Below are positions 47,548-59,695 of a stretch of DNA of 60,000 nt, in pieces. The notes beneath the pieces were generated by a model. That model was not told the DNA's origin and ran no database searches. It worked only from the letters and a program-made list of their open reading frames with translations. The stretch lies in assembly GCF_026151205.1 (NCBI RefSeq), contig NC_087078.1, positions 17,007,118-17,067,117 of the forward strand, read 5' to 3'. This DNA comes from Bolinopsis microptera (taxonomy: Eukaryota; Ctenophora; Tentaculata; Lobata; Bolinopsidae). The position numbers were made by a program, and so were the translations under genes. Every line of letters starts with the position of its first letter. Positions within the stretch are counted from its first letter, which is position 1.

Positions 47548-49286
47548 TCAATCATTCGAGTGGCCTGCACCAATGAACTCCCGTTTGTGACGTATCATCT
47601 CCCTCCAAAGTTTGCGGTCACTAGCCATCTCGCTCGCTCCTTCTAGGTCTATGTCAGTGTTTCCTGTAAACGATGCAGCATCTTCCAGCAAACATTTCCT
47701 CCAGTTCTTTCTTGGACGGCCCCTAGATCTTCTCCCATGGGCAGGGGTCCAGTTAAGCAGGTACTTAGGAAGCCTAGTGTCTGGCATTCTGGTAACATGG
47801 CCAAACCAACGCAGGCGGTTTGCTCCTATGTACGTCTCTACTGGATTTATCTTTGCACGCTCCAGCACTTCAGTGTTTCTAACCCGATCGAGCCATCTTA
47901 TCCTAAGTATTCTCCTCAAGCAACGCTGATGGAACACCTCAAAGCGATGTAGCTGCTTTTTGGTTGTGTTCCAAACCTCACTACCATATAACAATATTGT
48001 CAAAACCGCTGCCTTATAAATCCTGATCTTTGTATAAGACTGGATGTTGCGGTTTTTCCATATATTACTCAGTTGATTAAAGGCTCCGGAAGCTTTCTGA
48101 ATCCTAGCTGACAGCTCACGGTCGATAGTACCGTCGCTGGAAATAATTGTACCTAAGTACGTAAAGTCACTAACTTGCTGCACTGGCGTGTCTTCAACAG
48201 TGATGTTCACTGTGGCTTCTTTCGTGTATGGCCGTTGAGAGGTTGCTTTACCAATGACCATAGCCTCAGTCTTTTTACCATTGATTCTAAGACCTCCCTG
48301 GGCACCATACATACACAAAAGGTCAGTTGTTTCTTGAAGACCTTCCTCGCTGTTATCCAGTACAGCCATGTCATCTGCATAATCTGTATCTAACACAGTG
48401 ATATCATCAACAAGCGGACTGATAGATCTTTGAAGAACCGCTCCGTGGGACACCACTTTGTTGCTTTCTGTTCTCTCAGCAGCCACATTGAGGCAGACAT
48501 TAAAAAGTGGGGGACCCTGAATGTCTCCTTGGCCACTGCCTGAACTTACTTCAAACCATTCTGATAGTTCACCATTGTGTCTAACAGCACTAACAGTTCC
48601 ATTAAAGAATGCCTGTATTATTCGAATGTATTTACATGGCAGGCCATAATGACTGAAAGCTTTCCAAATATAATTCCTGTCGATGGAATCAAAAGCTGCC
48701 TTGAAGTCCACAAAGTTTACATACAGGGGGAGATTATATTCAATGCAGTTATGTATAATAGTGCGGAGTGAATAAATCTGATCAATGCATGATCTGTTCT
48801 TTCTAAACCCACACTGATTGTCTCGTAGCAAACTTTCTAAACCGTCACTCATGCGTTGTAATATGATGATTTGATACAGTTTAGATGCTGTAGATCTTAG
48901 AGTGATCCCCCTATTATTGGAGCAATGAGAGGTATCACCCTTCTTTGGTACAATGATCACGATGCCTTTCAACCAGTCGTCAGGCACTGCTTCTGAATTC
49001 CAAACTTTAGAGAACAATTTCTCCATCCTATCCACAAGACCACTTGCCCATACTTTAACTGCTCATTAGATATTTCGTCAATCCCAGCACTTTTGTGGTT
49101 CTTCAATTTTTTGAGACAGTTTAAAATCTCAAGTCTTGTGGGGGGACCATCACCATCACCAAGATAAGGAAAGCATGGAACCACTTCAAGATGGTCCAGG
49201 TCAGACATATCCGCATTCGTGGGAGGAGGGTTTAATAGCTCCGAAAAATGTTCTCCCCATCTCTCTCTCTGAGCGGAGGGATCAGC
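47548..49286 (-). pseudogene. LINE reverse transcriptase portion
   Basis: The minus strand encodes the N-terminal RT region (LEILNCLKKLKNHKSAGIDE), then after a frameshift near 49048 the fingers/palm with PKKGD, GFRKNRSCIDQ, FVDFKAAFDSI, SGSGQGDIQGP and the catalytic TDYADD. The C-terminal half has the RLRWFGHV and GRRSRGRPRKNW segments typical of LINE ORFs. The frame shift is explained by loss of one G from TATGGGGCAAG. Upstream, the GEHFSELLNPPP segment continues from the endonuclease half once the LTR element is ignored. No function is expected. Confidence 0.9.
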
Positions 49287-50430
49287 TGTGCGCTTAGGGG
49301 GTAATTTGGTAGAAGGAGTTAAAGTTGAGAGTTTTAGGCGAGGTCAGAGGTGTCTTTAGCTTTTCTTTACTTTCGAGATAGAGGGGGGACAATTGAGACA
49401 AGTTCGTAAACTAATGTAAAGCGAAGTGGAGTAAAGTATAAATACTACTTGTCACAAAATGAGTCACAGTATAGGATTCTGTACCCTCAGTACTGGAACT
49501 TACAAACTTTTAAACGTCAAACATTGGGACTCAAGAGTCAAGGCCCAAGAACCAAGAACCCAGAGCTCAAAAGACAAGAACCTAGAACCAAGCCCTAAGA
49601 CCCAAGGGTCTGAAGCCTAAAAGTCAATAGCCCGAAGCCGCTTATTGGATAAAAATACGACCTTATAAATAATTCCTTATCGCATTCATGACGTCATCCA
49701 CGTGTCTGAATCGTAACAATATCATTATCAATGTCTCTGAATTCCGTGCAAAATTCAAATCAATTTCTCTGATCTCGTTCTTAAAAGTGTTATAATTGTC
49801 TTCGTAAATCTCGTTGCTACTAAAACAATATTGCAAAACATTCTTACGTCCTTATCTTTCAAAGGGAAAACTCGTCTTATAAATCATATGCTACAACAAT
49901 ATTGCAAAACATTCTTACGTCCTTCTCTTTCAAAGGGATAACCTCTTTATCTTTCAAAGGGAAAACTCGTCTTATAAATCACGTTGCAAATACACAAAAC
50001 TCGAACAGCATAAACTTGTCTCCGTGCGAATCTCCACAGTAACATATTTATTCACACGATCTTATTACTTTAAAAATTCTAAAATAAGCGCACGTGAAAG
50101 TCTGATTTAAATTCCTGCAGGCTTGGATCATTAACCTGTAAATAATTCTAAAACTTTGATAATTATCACCTTATCATGAAACCTGGAGATGAGCCGACTG
50201 GCTCAATCAAAATACCAGTCAAGACCATTCAAAACTAACCACTTGGAATGCTCGAAATATCAAGAACTTAAATCTAAACAGCTTAAAATAAGGGTACAGA
50301 ATCCGTGGGAGGTTCCGTAGTAAATGGGCTGTAAGTTTCAAGGTCTTTACAATAATTTACGATCATATTAAAATGTGTTATTTGGACTTAAAGAAATGCT
50401 CGAATCAGGACGGATATTAAACAACGTACA
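49287..50430 (-). repeat. LTR (3' LTR in element orientation), 1144 bp
   Basis: Nearly identical to 52258-53425 apart from a 24-bp length difference inside a TCTTTCAAAGGGA subrepeat and a few substitutions. On the minus strand it runs TGTACG...GCGCACA. The purine tract AAGAGGGAAGTGT lies directly before it in element orientation. Confidence 0.93.
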
Positions 50431-52257
50431 ACACTTCCCTCTTAAAAAATGCTAAGATTGATTCTCTCTGTACAGTCTTTCAGTTAAGATACAGCTAACA
50501 GATCTCATATCATATTACATGCAGTGTTTATATGAATCCTTAAAGTCTAAATCACATGCTGCGTTATTAAAGGCTTACGATCATCGATGATAATATAATT
50601 ATAACATGTCATATTTATCGGGTTTATAATCACGAAAAAGTTACAATGTAATATCTAGTTCGATAAGGAAGCAATGTTTATTCATGACTGCATTAGGCAG
50701 TGAGCTTCAAGTTCATATATCAAATACTGTGTCTTTAATTCGCGGCTGAAATCTGCAGAGTTATTCGTTAGCTTTGTTTCAATCTTCCAAGCTTGTCCGA
50801 TGTCTTTTCCGTGACTTTTTTCGAGGAACAGCTTGTCTAAAACTTGCTGGGGGTTGTTATAGAGTGAAGAAGAAGTAGTGAGAGGGTAGTTTCCAGAGTG
50901 GTATCGTTATACCTTCTGTAAGGTTCCTGTTACATAAATTGTGATTCTGCAACTATCATAATTTGCAAAATGACATCAATTCTTTTGGATCATGTCCATG
51001 TTCGACCAGTGAGTTATCCTCTGTTGTCGAACTGAAGAGTGGGCTGGACATGGAGGTTCTTTCAGGAGTGATTGAATGTCAGCTTCGGCTTGAACTTTTG
51101 CACTCAGCAACATTCATTAGACCCGTTTTCTTACTTTCAAATCAGCATTTCAATCGGAATGTCTAACTATTTATGGGTATCAAGTGCAACCTTTGTCATC
51201 AAGTTCGAAACAGTTAAAAGTTTCAGCCGTTGCAAAACTACTTATACCAACAGGTAGATCAAATCTTCCAAGTATTTACTACATGGACTCATCAACTAAT
51301 GGTAGCAACTCCTCGTCAATGAATCACTACTTGGTAGAGTTAACCAGCCAGATAGACATTCATAGTTCTTTCTGTCGTAATAAGTGTCTTTCAGTGACTT
51401 TTGGTGCTTTCAGTGTCTTTCAGAATCGTCATTGGTGATCTTTTCAGTGGGCATTGCCGGTTCCTTTGCATATCAAGGTTCTTCTAATTGATATCTCTAG
51501 AGTGCTCGGATCAATTCGACAAGTCTATACTTCGCTTATTATCAACTAAAGCTAGCAAGTAGCGATCAACGTAACAACTGACAAGGGTCATCGTGATGCT
51601 AGAATGGGGTCTCTGGGAGGTAGATCACAGCTAGAGTATTTGCTGCGGGTTCATCAGCAAAAGCAGCAACTCCTTGCAATGAACCACTACTCTTAGCTGG
51701 GACCCGACCAGATGAACAATCACATTTGTTGATTTTATCACCATAAGATATCAGTCCTTGACATTTCTGTAAGTAAAAGTCATAATCCTTCAGGTGGACG
51801 AAACTAATTGGTTAGAATGTTAGATGTGGATCCTAACTGAGCTTCATCAACTTAGGCATGTTAGTTTCATCGGGTTGTGCTTGTAAGGTATTGTTATCTA
51901 GTGTTGACTAGGAGTTTCAGCTTTGCGTTAATTTGTAGGGATAAGCTTTATTGTGTCAAAATGGCACACAATCTGCTTATTCGTTTCCAGGTGTTGTACC
52001 AGGTAGTCCAAGAGGCTAGGACTTTGAAGATCTTCGAGGGTTCAAGGGTTCCAGGACTGTGTCAATTCTTGAATTTTCTGAAATCTGTAATGGAGAGGCT
52101 AAGAAGTTTCCACATTAGGACCAAGTCGTCTTCAACTCTAATGTAGCCAGTGGATCTCCCATGACTAATGTAGTAAATTATAACTTCGTTTGGGATCGGT
52201 TGGCTGAGTTCCAATAGACTGCAGCGTACAACTCAGTGCCCGGGTTCTCCACCAAAT
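50431..52257 (-). mobile_element. Non-coding internal region of the LTR element
   Basis: 1827 bp between the LTRs. On the minus strand, three bases after the 5' LTR, a putative primer-binding site (52237-52254) reads TGGTGGAGAACCCGGGCA. Its complement ends CCA, as the 3' end of a mature tRNA would. A polypurine tract is at 50431-50443. No gag, protease, reverse transcriptase or integrase frame is present on either strand. A non-autonomous element of the large-LTR, gene-free type. Confidence 0.85.
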
Positions 52258-53425
52258 TGTGCGCTTAGGGGGTAATTTGGTAGAAGGAGTTAAAGTTGAG
52301 AGTTTTAGGCGAGGTCAGAGGTGTCTTTAGCTTTTCTTTACTTTCGAGATAGAGGGGGGACAATTGAGACAAGTTCGTAAACTAATGTAAAGCGAAGTGG
52401 AGTAAAGTATAAATACTACTTGTCACAAAATGAGTCACAGTATAGGATTCTGTACCCTCAGTACTGGAACTTACAAACTTTTAAACGTCAAACATTGGGA
52501 CTCAAGAGTCAAGGCCCAAGAACCAAGAACCCAGAGCTCAAAAGACAAGAACCTAGAACCAAGCCCTAAGACCCAAGGGTCTGAAGCCTAAAAGTCAATA
52601 GCCCGAAGCCGCTTATTGGATAAAAATACGACCTTATAAATAATTCCTTATCGCATTCATGACGTCATTCACGTGTCTGAATCGTAACAATATCATTATC
52701 AATGTCTCTGAATTCCGTGCAAAATTCAAATCAATTTCTCTGATCTCGTTCTTAAAAGTGTTATAATTGTCTTCGTAAATCTCGTTGCTACTAAAACAAT
52801 ATTGCAAAACATTCTTACGTCCTTCTCTTTCAAAGGGATAACCTCCTTATCTTTCAAAGGGAAAACTCGTCTTATAAATCATATGCTACAACAATATTGC
52901 AAAACATTCTTACGTCCTTCTCTTTCAAAGGGATAACCTCTTTATCTTTCAAAGGGAAAACTCGTCTTATAAATCACGTTGCAAATACACAAAACTCGAA
53001 CAGCATAAACTTGTCTCCGTGCGAATCTCCACAGTAACATATTTATTCACACGATCTTATTACTTTAAAAATTCTAAAATAAGCGCACGTGAAAGTCTGA
53101 TTTAAATTCCTGCAGGCTTGGATCATTAACCTGTAAATAATTCTAAAACTTTGATAATTATCACCTTATCATGAAACCTGGAGATGAGCCGACTGGCTCA
53201 ATCAAAATACCAGTCAAGACCATTCAAAACTAACCACTTGGAATGCTCGAAATATCAAGAACTTAAATCTAAACAGCTTAAAATAAGGGTACAGAATCCG
53301 TGGGAGGTTCCGTAGTAAATGGGCTGTAAGTTTCAAGGTCTTTACAATAATTTACGATCATATTAAAATGTGTTATTTGGACTTAAAGAAATGCTCGAAT
53401 CAGGACGGATATTAAACAGCGTACA
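52258..53425 (-). repeat. LTR (5' LTR in element orientation), 1168 bp
   Basis: Pairs with 49287-50430. The element is flanked by the 4-bp duplication CAGC (49283-49286 and 53426-53429). Joining the LINE across it with one CAGC restores the LINE frame (GKLIADPSAQ). The high LTR identity indicates a fairly recent insertion. Confidence 0.93.
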
Positions 53426-54896
53426 CAGCAATCAACTTCCCGGATTTGTCTCTTACAGCAGTTGATTTTCGATTCTTCTTACCGGACAGTGTTTTTATCC
53501 GTTGCCAGACTTCCCTTTGACGGCCATGGACAGCAGCTGTTTCCAGATCTGCTGCAACTCTAAGAGCCCAATTCTCGTCGTCTTTCCTGCAGCTCTTTTT
53601 GACAAGTTTGTTGGCCCGAGAATACTCGCTCCTATTGTTGTTGTCACTAGGCGCCATCTGTTTAATCTTACTGCGTTCTGCAATAAGGGTTTTTGTCTCC
53701 TGAGACAAATGCTGCTGCTTTCTGCGCCGGGGGCGCTCACCCAGTACCTCCATAGACACTTCTTTAATAGTATCCTTAACTAATGTCCATTCTCCATCAA
53801 GATTCTCCTCCATTGGTAGGCAGCTAAAACGATTTTGAAGAGCAATGCAGTACTCTTCAACCTTGGACTGATCTCTAAGATTCTCAATTGCTGGAGATAT
53901 CCTACGAGAGGCGTTCATTTTTTGAACTGCCATAAGTTTGACTCTAAATTGACCCCGAACCAAATAATGATCGGAGCCAATGTCTGCACCCCTGCATGAT
54001 CTTACGTCAAGTAGAGAGTGACTCCACTTGGTAGAAATACAGACATGGTCAATCTGATTTACTGTGCGGCCATCTGGAGACTTCCAACTTCCTTTATGAA
54101 TATCACGATGCTGGAAAAGCGTCCCACCGATTGTCAACTGATGTAATGCACAGAAATCTAATAATCGAAGGCCGTTGTCATTTGATGAAACGCGAAGGGA
54201 ATGCTTACCAATCACACCGGACCAAGCTGAGTTATCTTGGCCAATGCGAGCATTTAGATCTCCAAGTAAAAACTTCACGTCATGAGCTGGTAGTTCATCA
54301 AATGCCCCAGATAGCTGCTGATAAAAGTCATCCTTTACCCCGACTGCTGCATCCTCAGTTGGAGCATAAGCTATCACAATCGAAATGTTGATATGTCGAC
54401 TGTGCAGCCTCGCTGCAAGAATACGTTCTGATATCGGACTGTATGAAATCAATGAATTTTTAGTCTTCTTCGAGAGGACTAAACCTACCCCTTGTCGTCT
54501 GTACCCATCACTTCTTCCTGAGTTAATAAAGAGGGACCCATCATCCAAGGTAACCTCACCAGTGCCGGGTCTGTGCGTCTCTGTCAGCCCCAAGACATCC
54601 ATTTTATATGCTGACATATTCTGTGACAATTCATACAGCTTTGAGGAACTGCTCTCCAATGATAACACATTCCACGTTCCCACATTAATGCTGTGTTTGA
54701 TAAAGTTGCACGGGAGTGCTCTCCCCTTCTCCGGGTCCACATGAGTGATATGCTGTGAACTAATAACACTGTTGAAATAAGGCGACTTCTTTGTTCTCAT
54801 CTGCACACTGGGGTCCTTGCGGCTTTGCCCAGAGCACTTCATCCTGGCTACACCCCTCCTTGAACTCCGAGAGTCACTCCACTTTTGGTTATTCAT
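53426..54896 (-). pseudogene. LINE endonuclease portion
   Basis: The minus-strand frame starts at 54896. After a basic N-terminal stretch comes an APE-type endonuclease: GTWNVLSL, LGLTETHRPG, GVGLVLSKK, VIAYAPTED, LLGDLNARIG, and near its C-terminus IDHVCIS and GSDHYLVRG. The catalytic Asn, Glu, Asp-x-Asn and SDH positions are all visible. A linker toward the reverse transcriptase follows. The frame runs a few codons into the LTR and stops at 53412. This endonuclease type is often annotated as craniofacial development protein 2-like in animal genomes. Confidence 0.9.
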
Positions 54897-55163
54897 TGAT
54901 GTTTCAGTAGCTATTTTAAGGTTGAAGGGTAGCTGGCCCCTCGAACCTGGTAGTTTTTTGTCGACCTTTACTGGTCTAGATCCATAGTTTTTTGTTGCAC
55001 CTCATCTGTTTAAACTGGAATCACCCAGAACAGATTACTGTACTTAATAGTGGCACCTCGTAAAGGGTGTACTATGGTCATTGAAATAGGAGAGGTTATA
55101 AGTTACACGATCACTATTTCCTGAGATTATAAAAATCTCTTGCCACCTATAAAAGCGATTAAC

Positions 55164-55275
55164 GATGAGATTTAATTACTGGTAATTGATAATCCTAATC
55201 TGCAAAGACTACCGAGTCCATGACTCCGATGCCTATGAGCATGGCGATCCCTCCTTCGTTGTTTGCAGCTGGCTT
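55164..55275 (-). pseudogene. Captured last exon of glutathione synthetase, right-hand array
   Basis: The minus strand carries the last-exon fragment with the stop at 55195-55197 and the same 6-bp insertion as the other captured copies (one substitution within it). It is cut at 55276 by the 106-bp MITE and continues as GCTGGCTTCATTTC afterwards. Confidence 0.75.
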
Positions 55276-55381
55276 TTGTCATACGTTGTATGACCCGCCG
55301 CGCACGAAGTGCGCGGCTCCCCCTGTATCGTCACCATAGTCACCATAGTGAAACGACCGTGGGGGTCGCAACGTGATACAA
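55276..55381. mobile_element. 106-bp hAT-like MITE with 8-bp target duplication, copy 2
   Basis: Same ends and GC-rich palindrome as 41540-41653. It is flanked by GCTGGCTT at 55268-55275 and 55382-55389. The paralogous positions at 1208 and 10745 lack the insert. The two copies differ mainly in a short tandem stretch after CCCCTGTATCGTCA. Confidence 0.92.
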
Positions 55382-55389
55382 GCTGGCTT

Positions 55390-56233
55390 CATTTCACAGT
55401 GCTGTCGTGTATTTACATGCATTTCATAAGAATCTTATTATGATTATCGTTGATTTCTGTCATCTTTAAAATTGAATTAGGATAGTTTGGATTAAATGTA
55501 AACCTGCTGAACGACTTTCCGTGAGTCTAAATAAAAAAGCAAATTGTAAAGGGGTGTAAGGACTGACAGTCGTGATTGCAAGCACTGTGACACAAACCTC
55601 CCCCTTAAATAATCTACTTGTTAATACGTGTAAACTAGTGTACTACTGATAGTTTAATAAAAATAATAGGGATTCGAGTGCTTATTATGTGAAAATTTCT
55701 AGAATTAGAACGAGCGATCTGGAAGAATCATATTCGTTTTAGTATTATATCTTAGTGCCATGTAATACTGCAGAATAGTCCACCATTTTCAAAAAGGTTC
55801 CACTGGATTTTTCTCTGTCGTGTTATTCTCAGTTTCAAACTATCCCGGAGTTAAAAAGATGATCAGAATAATGTGGTGAAAAAGAGAAGAAACTAAGAAA
55901 ACTTAGTTTTGTACAGCACTAATCGTCTGATCCACTTCCAGGACCCAAGTTAGGAAAATTTCGGAATTAAAACCAAATCAGGTAAGGAAAAAGCCAGTCA
56001 TGTAACAAAATAAAACACTGAATTTTTCAAAAGTAGCGGAATAGGGAGGAATAAAATTAAGAAAATAATCAAATATAATTCATATCATACACAATATTAT
56101 ACATATGCATATCACGATAGTTACAGTTTCTATGATATTCAAACAAGCGTACTAATACTACTTCGATATGAGCTTTGAACTTTTTCGAGGATTGGAATAA
56201 TCAGCTGACTTAAAATAAGAACTTGATTTTAAT
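55390..56233. repeat. Duplicated non-coding spacer, right-hand array
   Basis: Collinear with 1745-2500 and 10850-11600. It stops abruptly at about 56233, where the homopolymer block begins. Confidence 0.75.
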
Positions 56234-56940
56234 TATGCTAAAAAAACCCCCCCCCGGGTTTAAATTTTTTAAAAAAAAAAACCCCCCCTTTGACCCCGAG
56301 GGTTTTTAAGGGGGCCCCTTTGGGGTTTGGTGGTTTTTAAAAAATTTTTCCCCCCCCAAAAATTTTTTTTTCCCAAAGGGGGGGAAAAAAAACCCCCCCC
56401 AAAAACTTTTTAAACCTTTTCCAGGGGGTTTTTAATTTTTTTTTAAAATCTTTTTTAAACCTTTTTTAAAAAAAAAAAAATTTTTTTAAAAAAAAAATTC
56501 CCCGGGAAAAAAAAACCCTTTTTTTTTTTAAAAAATTTTTGTTTTGGTTTTTAAAAACCCCCCAAAAAAAAACCCCCCAAAATTTTTTTTGAAATTTTAA
56601 AAAAAAATTTTTTTTTCCCCCTTTTTAAAATTTTAAAAAACCCAAAAAAAAACCCCCTTTTTTTTTTGGTTAAATTTTGGGGGGGGAAATTTTTTTTTTT
56701 TTTTTTTCCCCTTTCCTTTTCCCTTTTTTTTTCCCCCGGGGGGAAAAAGGGAAAAAAAAATTTTTTTTTTTTTTTTTTAACCCAAAAAAAAAATTTTTTC
56801 CCCCAAAAAATTTTAAAAAAAAACCCCCGGGGCCCCCTTTAAAAAAAAAATTTTTCCGGGGGGGAAAAAATTAAAAAAAAAAAAAAAAAACCTTATTTTA
56901 AAAATTTGTTTTTACAAGGTTCCTTTATGGCCGATCCCCT
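56234..56940. other. Homopolymer-run block, probable assembly artefact
   Basis: The sequence consists almost only of runs of 3-20 identical bases (A, C, G and T all involved), quite unlike the rest of the window. Paralogous units have here the remainder of the spacer and about 2.9 kb of receptor exon 4. Clean homology resumes at about 56940 in mid-exon. Low-quality consensus is more likely than a biological sequence. Confidence 0.85.
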
Positions 56941-57804
56941 TTCCCCTAGCTTGGTCTGTACAATTTGTTTGGTATTTCTTTAGATCTTCGTCTGCACAAT
57001 ACTTATTCTGATGTTGATTAATGCTTAGTACTCCGCACTTGGTGAAGTTGTTGATCGGTCTATTTAAAAGTTTACCACTCCATTGACCTTTACAATTATT
57101 CTTTTCTTGGTCAGTAGTAGTGCAGTTGAACTCATCCTCTCTATCATCACAATCATTATCACTATCACATATATAACCAGGAGGTAGGTAATGGTTGAGA
57201 TTTAGTTTATTATATGTGTATTTACAATACATTCCATAAGTCAGACCATTACAATATGCTTCGTCCTCACAGGAAATAGTTTCACATATATCATTACATA
57301 TAAAACGAGGATCTACTTCTAGTCCACTGCGTAATGTTGTTTTATCTGCACAATTCTGTTCATCCATGTTATTTTCACAGTGTTGTTTACCATCACAAAG
57401 CCATCCGTATTTTCTTAGCTTTGTAAGTGAAATTATTTCAAATCTTTTACTCGCTCTGATCCGACACAAATAATTCTCACATAATATATTATCACTACTA
57501 CTTATCATGTAACCAGCCATCCTCGTGTCACAAGCCTGATAGTAGTAGGGGTCCTCAGAGCATAACAATTGCTCAACAAATGACATAAAAATTGATGTAT
57601 AGTAAAACTCTTCCGTGTTGTGACACTTGAACTTCTCTTTGTTGTCTCCTGGGCGAGGGCATTTGTACTTGAGGAACCCGCCATGTTCTTCAATGTAGCA
57701 TACTGGTTCTGAATGATATTATAAAAGCTAGCTACAATATTTCTCAACAATACATTTTAAAGCTGACACCCTTGCGAGGGCGTAATACTAATAATACTGT
57801 TACA

Positions 57805-57910
57805 CGGACTTTGACTTGGACGGACTTTATTTGAACGGACATTATTTAAACGGATATTAAAATGAACGCTATTGGGTTCCTATAGGGCTCCGTTCAAATA
57901 AAGTCCGATA
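57805..57910. repeat. MITE-family fragment in intron 3 of receptor copy 4
   Basis: Same insertion as in the other three copies, with two GGACTTT-type units and the right half ending GTCCGATAATTATG. Confidence 0.7.
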
Positions 57911-58817
57911 ATTATGCCATGATGATTTTCATGAATAATCCTACGATGTACCTTTGCATTGCAGCCAGATAGCATAACTGTGATCACAGTAATAGAGATG
58001 TCTGACGTTAACTCTACAGTCCGAGATGTTCTTATCACCTTTGTCACACTCCACTAAAAACATTGGTACATCGTTCAAATCTAACCAATTCCTGTAACAT
58101 TGATTAAGTAAATCTATCGGACTTCATGCATTTCAAAATCAAATCGTTCAAGCTTTCCTCAGATTTCTGATAATCATAGTAACTTAACTAAAAACTTACT
58201 TTGAAACAAATTCGTAGCTCGTTCTACTCCCAAAATCTCCCTCTTTAACAGGGTATCCAATGTTCTGACAGAATAGACGAACTGTCTGCGTGTTTAAATA
58301 ATAACCGTCACATACTGTCCCTGTCTTCTCCTCTCCAGTTTGTTTGCTAACGATTGTAACATACAACAGTCCCTCATCTCCAGATGGAGCAACAGTTCCG
58401 TTATCATGTTGTCGAACTAGAGTCGCGTCCTTAAACTCCCAATCTGAAACAATTCATGATATCATGCGAAGTTTTCCTAGTGTACGTCTAAAAAACTGAA
58501 AGGTTTTATGGTTGCAACGTATGCTTAGTTTTGGAAAAAATTTGGAATATAAATGCTATACAAAGGAATCGTTGTTCTAAAAGAGGTCGGAATAATGAAG
58601 GAAGGTTGTCCATGCTTGTTTTTCATGCACGTACAGTGATCCCAGGTATTGGTTGGCCAATGCTGGAGTTTGATCATTGTCACGTGTCAAATAAGATATG
58701 GTTCTCCTCCATTGTGGCGAGAATCACATATTATGGCATTATAAAGATTTATTGGCTGACGAATTAAGCCATAATCAGAACATTTTTAAAAGCTGTAATC
58801 ATAATCATAATCATAAT

Positions 58818-59006
58818 TATATAACCGGACATTACGTGAACGGACATAATTTTTAACGGACATTAAAATGAACACTCGAAGGCATTCTTGATCAGTATTT
58901 AATTTAACTACCTCATCAGAATTTATTTGAACGGACATTAAAATGAACGCAAGGGCCTCCAGCGTCCAATTAATGTCCGTTCAAATAAAGTCCGATATAA
59001 GGTATA
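58818..59006. mobile_element. Inverted-repeat MITE in intron 1 of receptor copy 4
   Basis: The left terminus is lost (it starts at ATAACCGGACATTACG). The right terminus, GTCCGATATAAGGTATACC, has a two-base insertion and abuts the exon 1 splice donor. Confidence 0.75.
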
Positions 59007-59161
59007 CCCTTTTCTGGAGAAGTATAAGTACTACTACTAGTATACATAGAAGTCACTTTAGTAGAGGTCGATGGCTGTTCTGTTCTGCGAGCAGATGTCA
59101 CTGATTGATCTGTTGGAGAGCTAGAAACGAGTTGGAATAATATTAACAGCAAAACGTACAT

Positions 59162-59695
59162 TTTAAGAATTCACTACGCATTGTGTAGCACAACTGTAAA
59201 GATTGTGAAAACCAAACTCCAGCTCTCACAAGTTCGTGGCGTCGATATGACTGAGCACAATGTCCATAGTTTGTCTAATCCTTAGTATAAGGAGCGTTAG
59301 CTGTACCAAAGCATCAAAAACAGAAGAGAGTGCCCAATAATGTGGCAACTCCTAGGTGATAGTACACTCTCAATTCATAGTAAACGGGAGTTGCTTAAAT
59401 TATGGGTACAAGTACACTGTACCGCCTAGATTTAATCGGCAGAGCTGTCGCCTCAAAATTAAAGCTGGTGTGATAGGGAAAATACAGGGTGGCCCGAATT
59501 AACACAATTCAGTAATCACGAACCAAGCTGAAGCAGAGCACTGTAGCATAGGATCTGCTGACATCAAAATTAATTTTCTCCACCCTGAACTTAAGCCAGG
59601 TGTTGCTTAGCAGCGCAGCGCAAAAAAACATAAATCGACTCAAAGTCGTGATACAAAAACAATTGAGTTAGCAACGGGTTTGCTTGCCACAATGA
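59162..59695. repeat. Duplicated spacer between receptor copy 4 and the plus-strand GPCR
   Basis: Almost identical to 8540-9089. It carries the shared 5' flank of the two divergent genes. No gene is seen. Confidence 0.6.

Larger units (their letters stand above)
47515..55147 (-). mobile_element. Non-LTR retrotransposon (LINE) interrupted by an LTR element
   Basis: Flanked by the 17-bp direct repeat CTATAAAAGCGATTAAC (47498-47514 and 55147-55163). The paralogous sites at 1090 and 10640 are uninterrupted. The 3' end on the minus strand is an (AAGT)n tail. One long frame encodes an AP-endonuclease and a reverse transcriptase. It is split by the LTR element, and a one-base loss near 49048 also breaks the reverse-transcriptase frame. 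Confidence 0.93.
56941..59161 (-). pseudogene. SRCR-LDLa-seven-helix receptor, copy 4 (5' part only)
   Basis: Exons on the minus strand are 59161-59008, 58443-58200, 58091-57952 and 57708 down to about 56941. Phases are 1, 2 and 1, and all splice sites are intact. It encodes the signal peptide, Ser/Thr segment, a SRCR domain (with a two-residue deletion after TVC and DIWLRC changed to AIWLQC) and the first LDLa-like modules. All visible sequence is open, so the gene may be functional in the animal. Its ectodomain remainder, helices and tail fall in or beyond the homopolymer block. It is labelled incomplete because of the assembly, not because of a lesion in the exons. Confidence 0.8.

Noticed and set aside
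50963-52146. Small plus-strand open frames inside the LTR element
   Set aside because: They are short, overlapping, on the strand opposite to the element, and show no retroelement or cellular domain.
56677-56874. Open frame rich in F, K and P in the homopolymer block
   Set aside because: The underlying sequence is probably an artefact of poor consensus.
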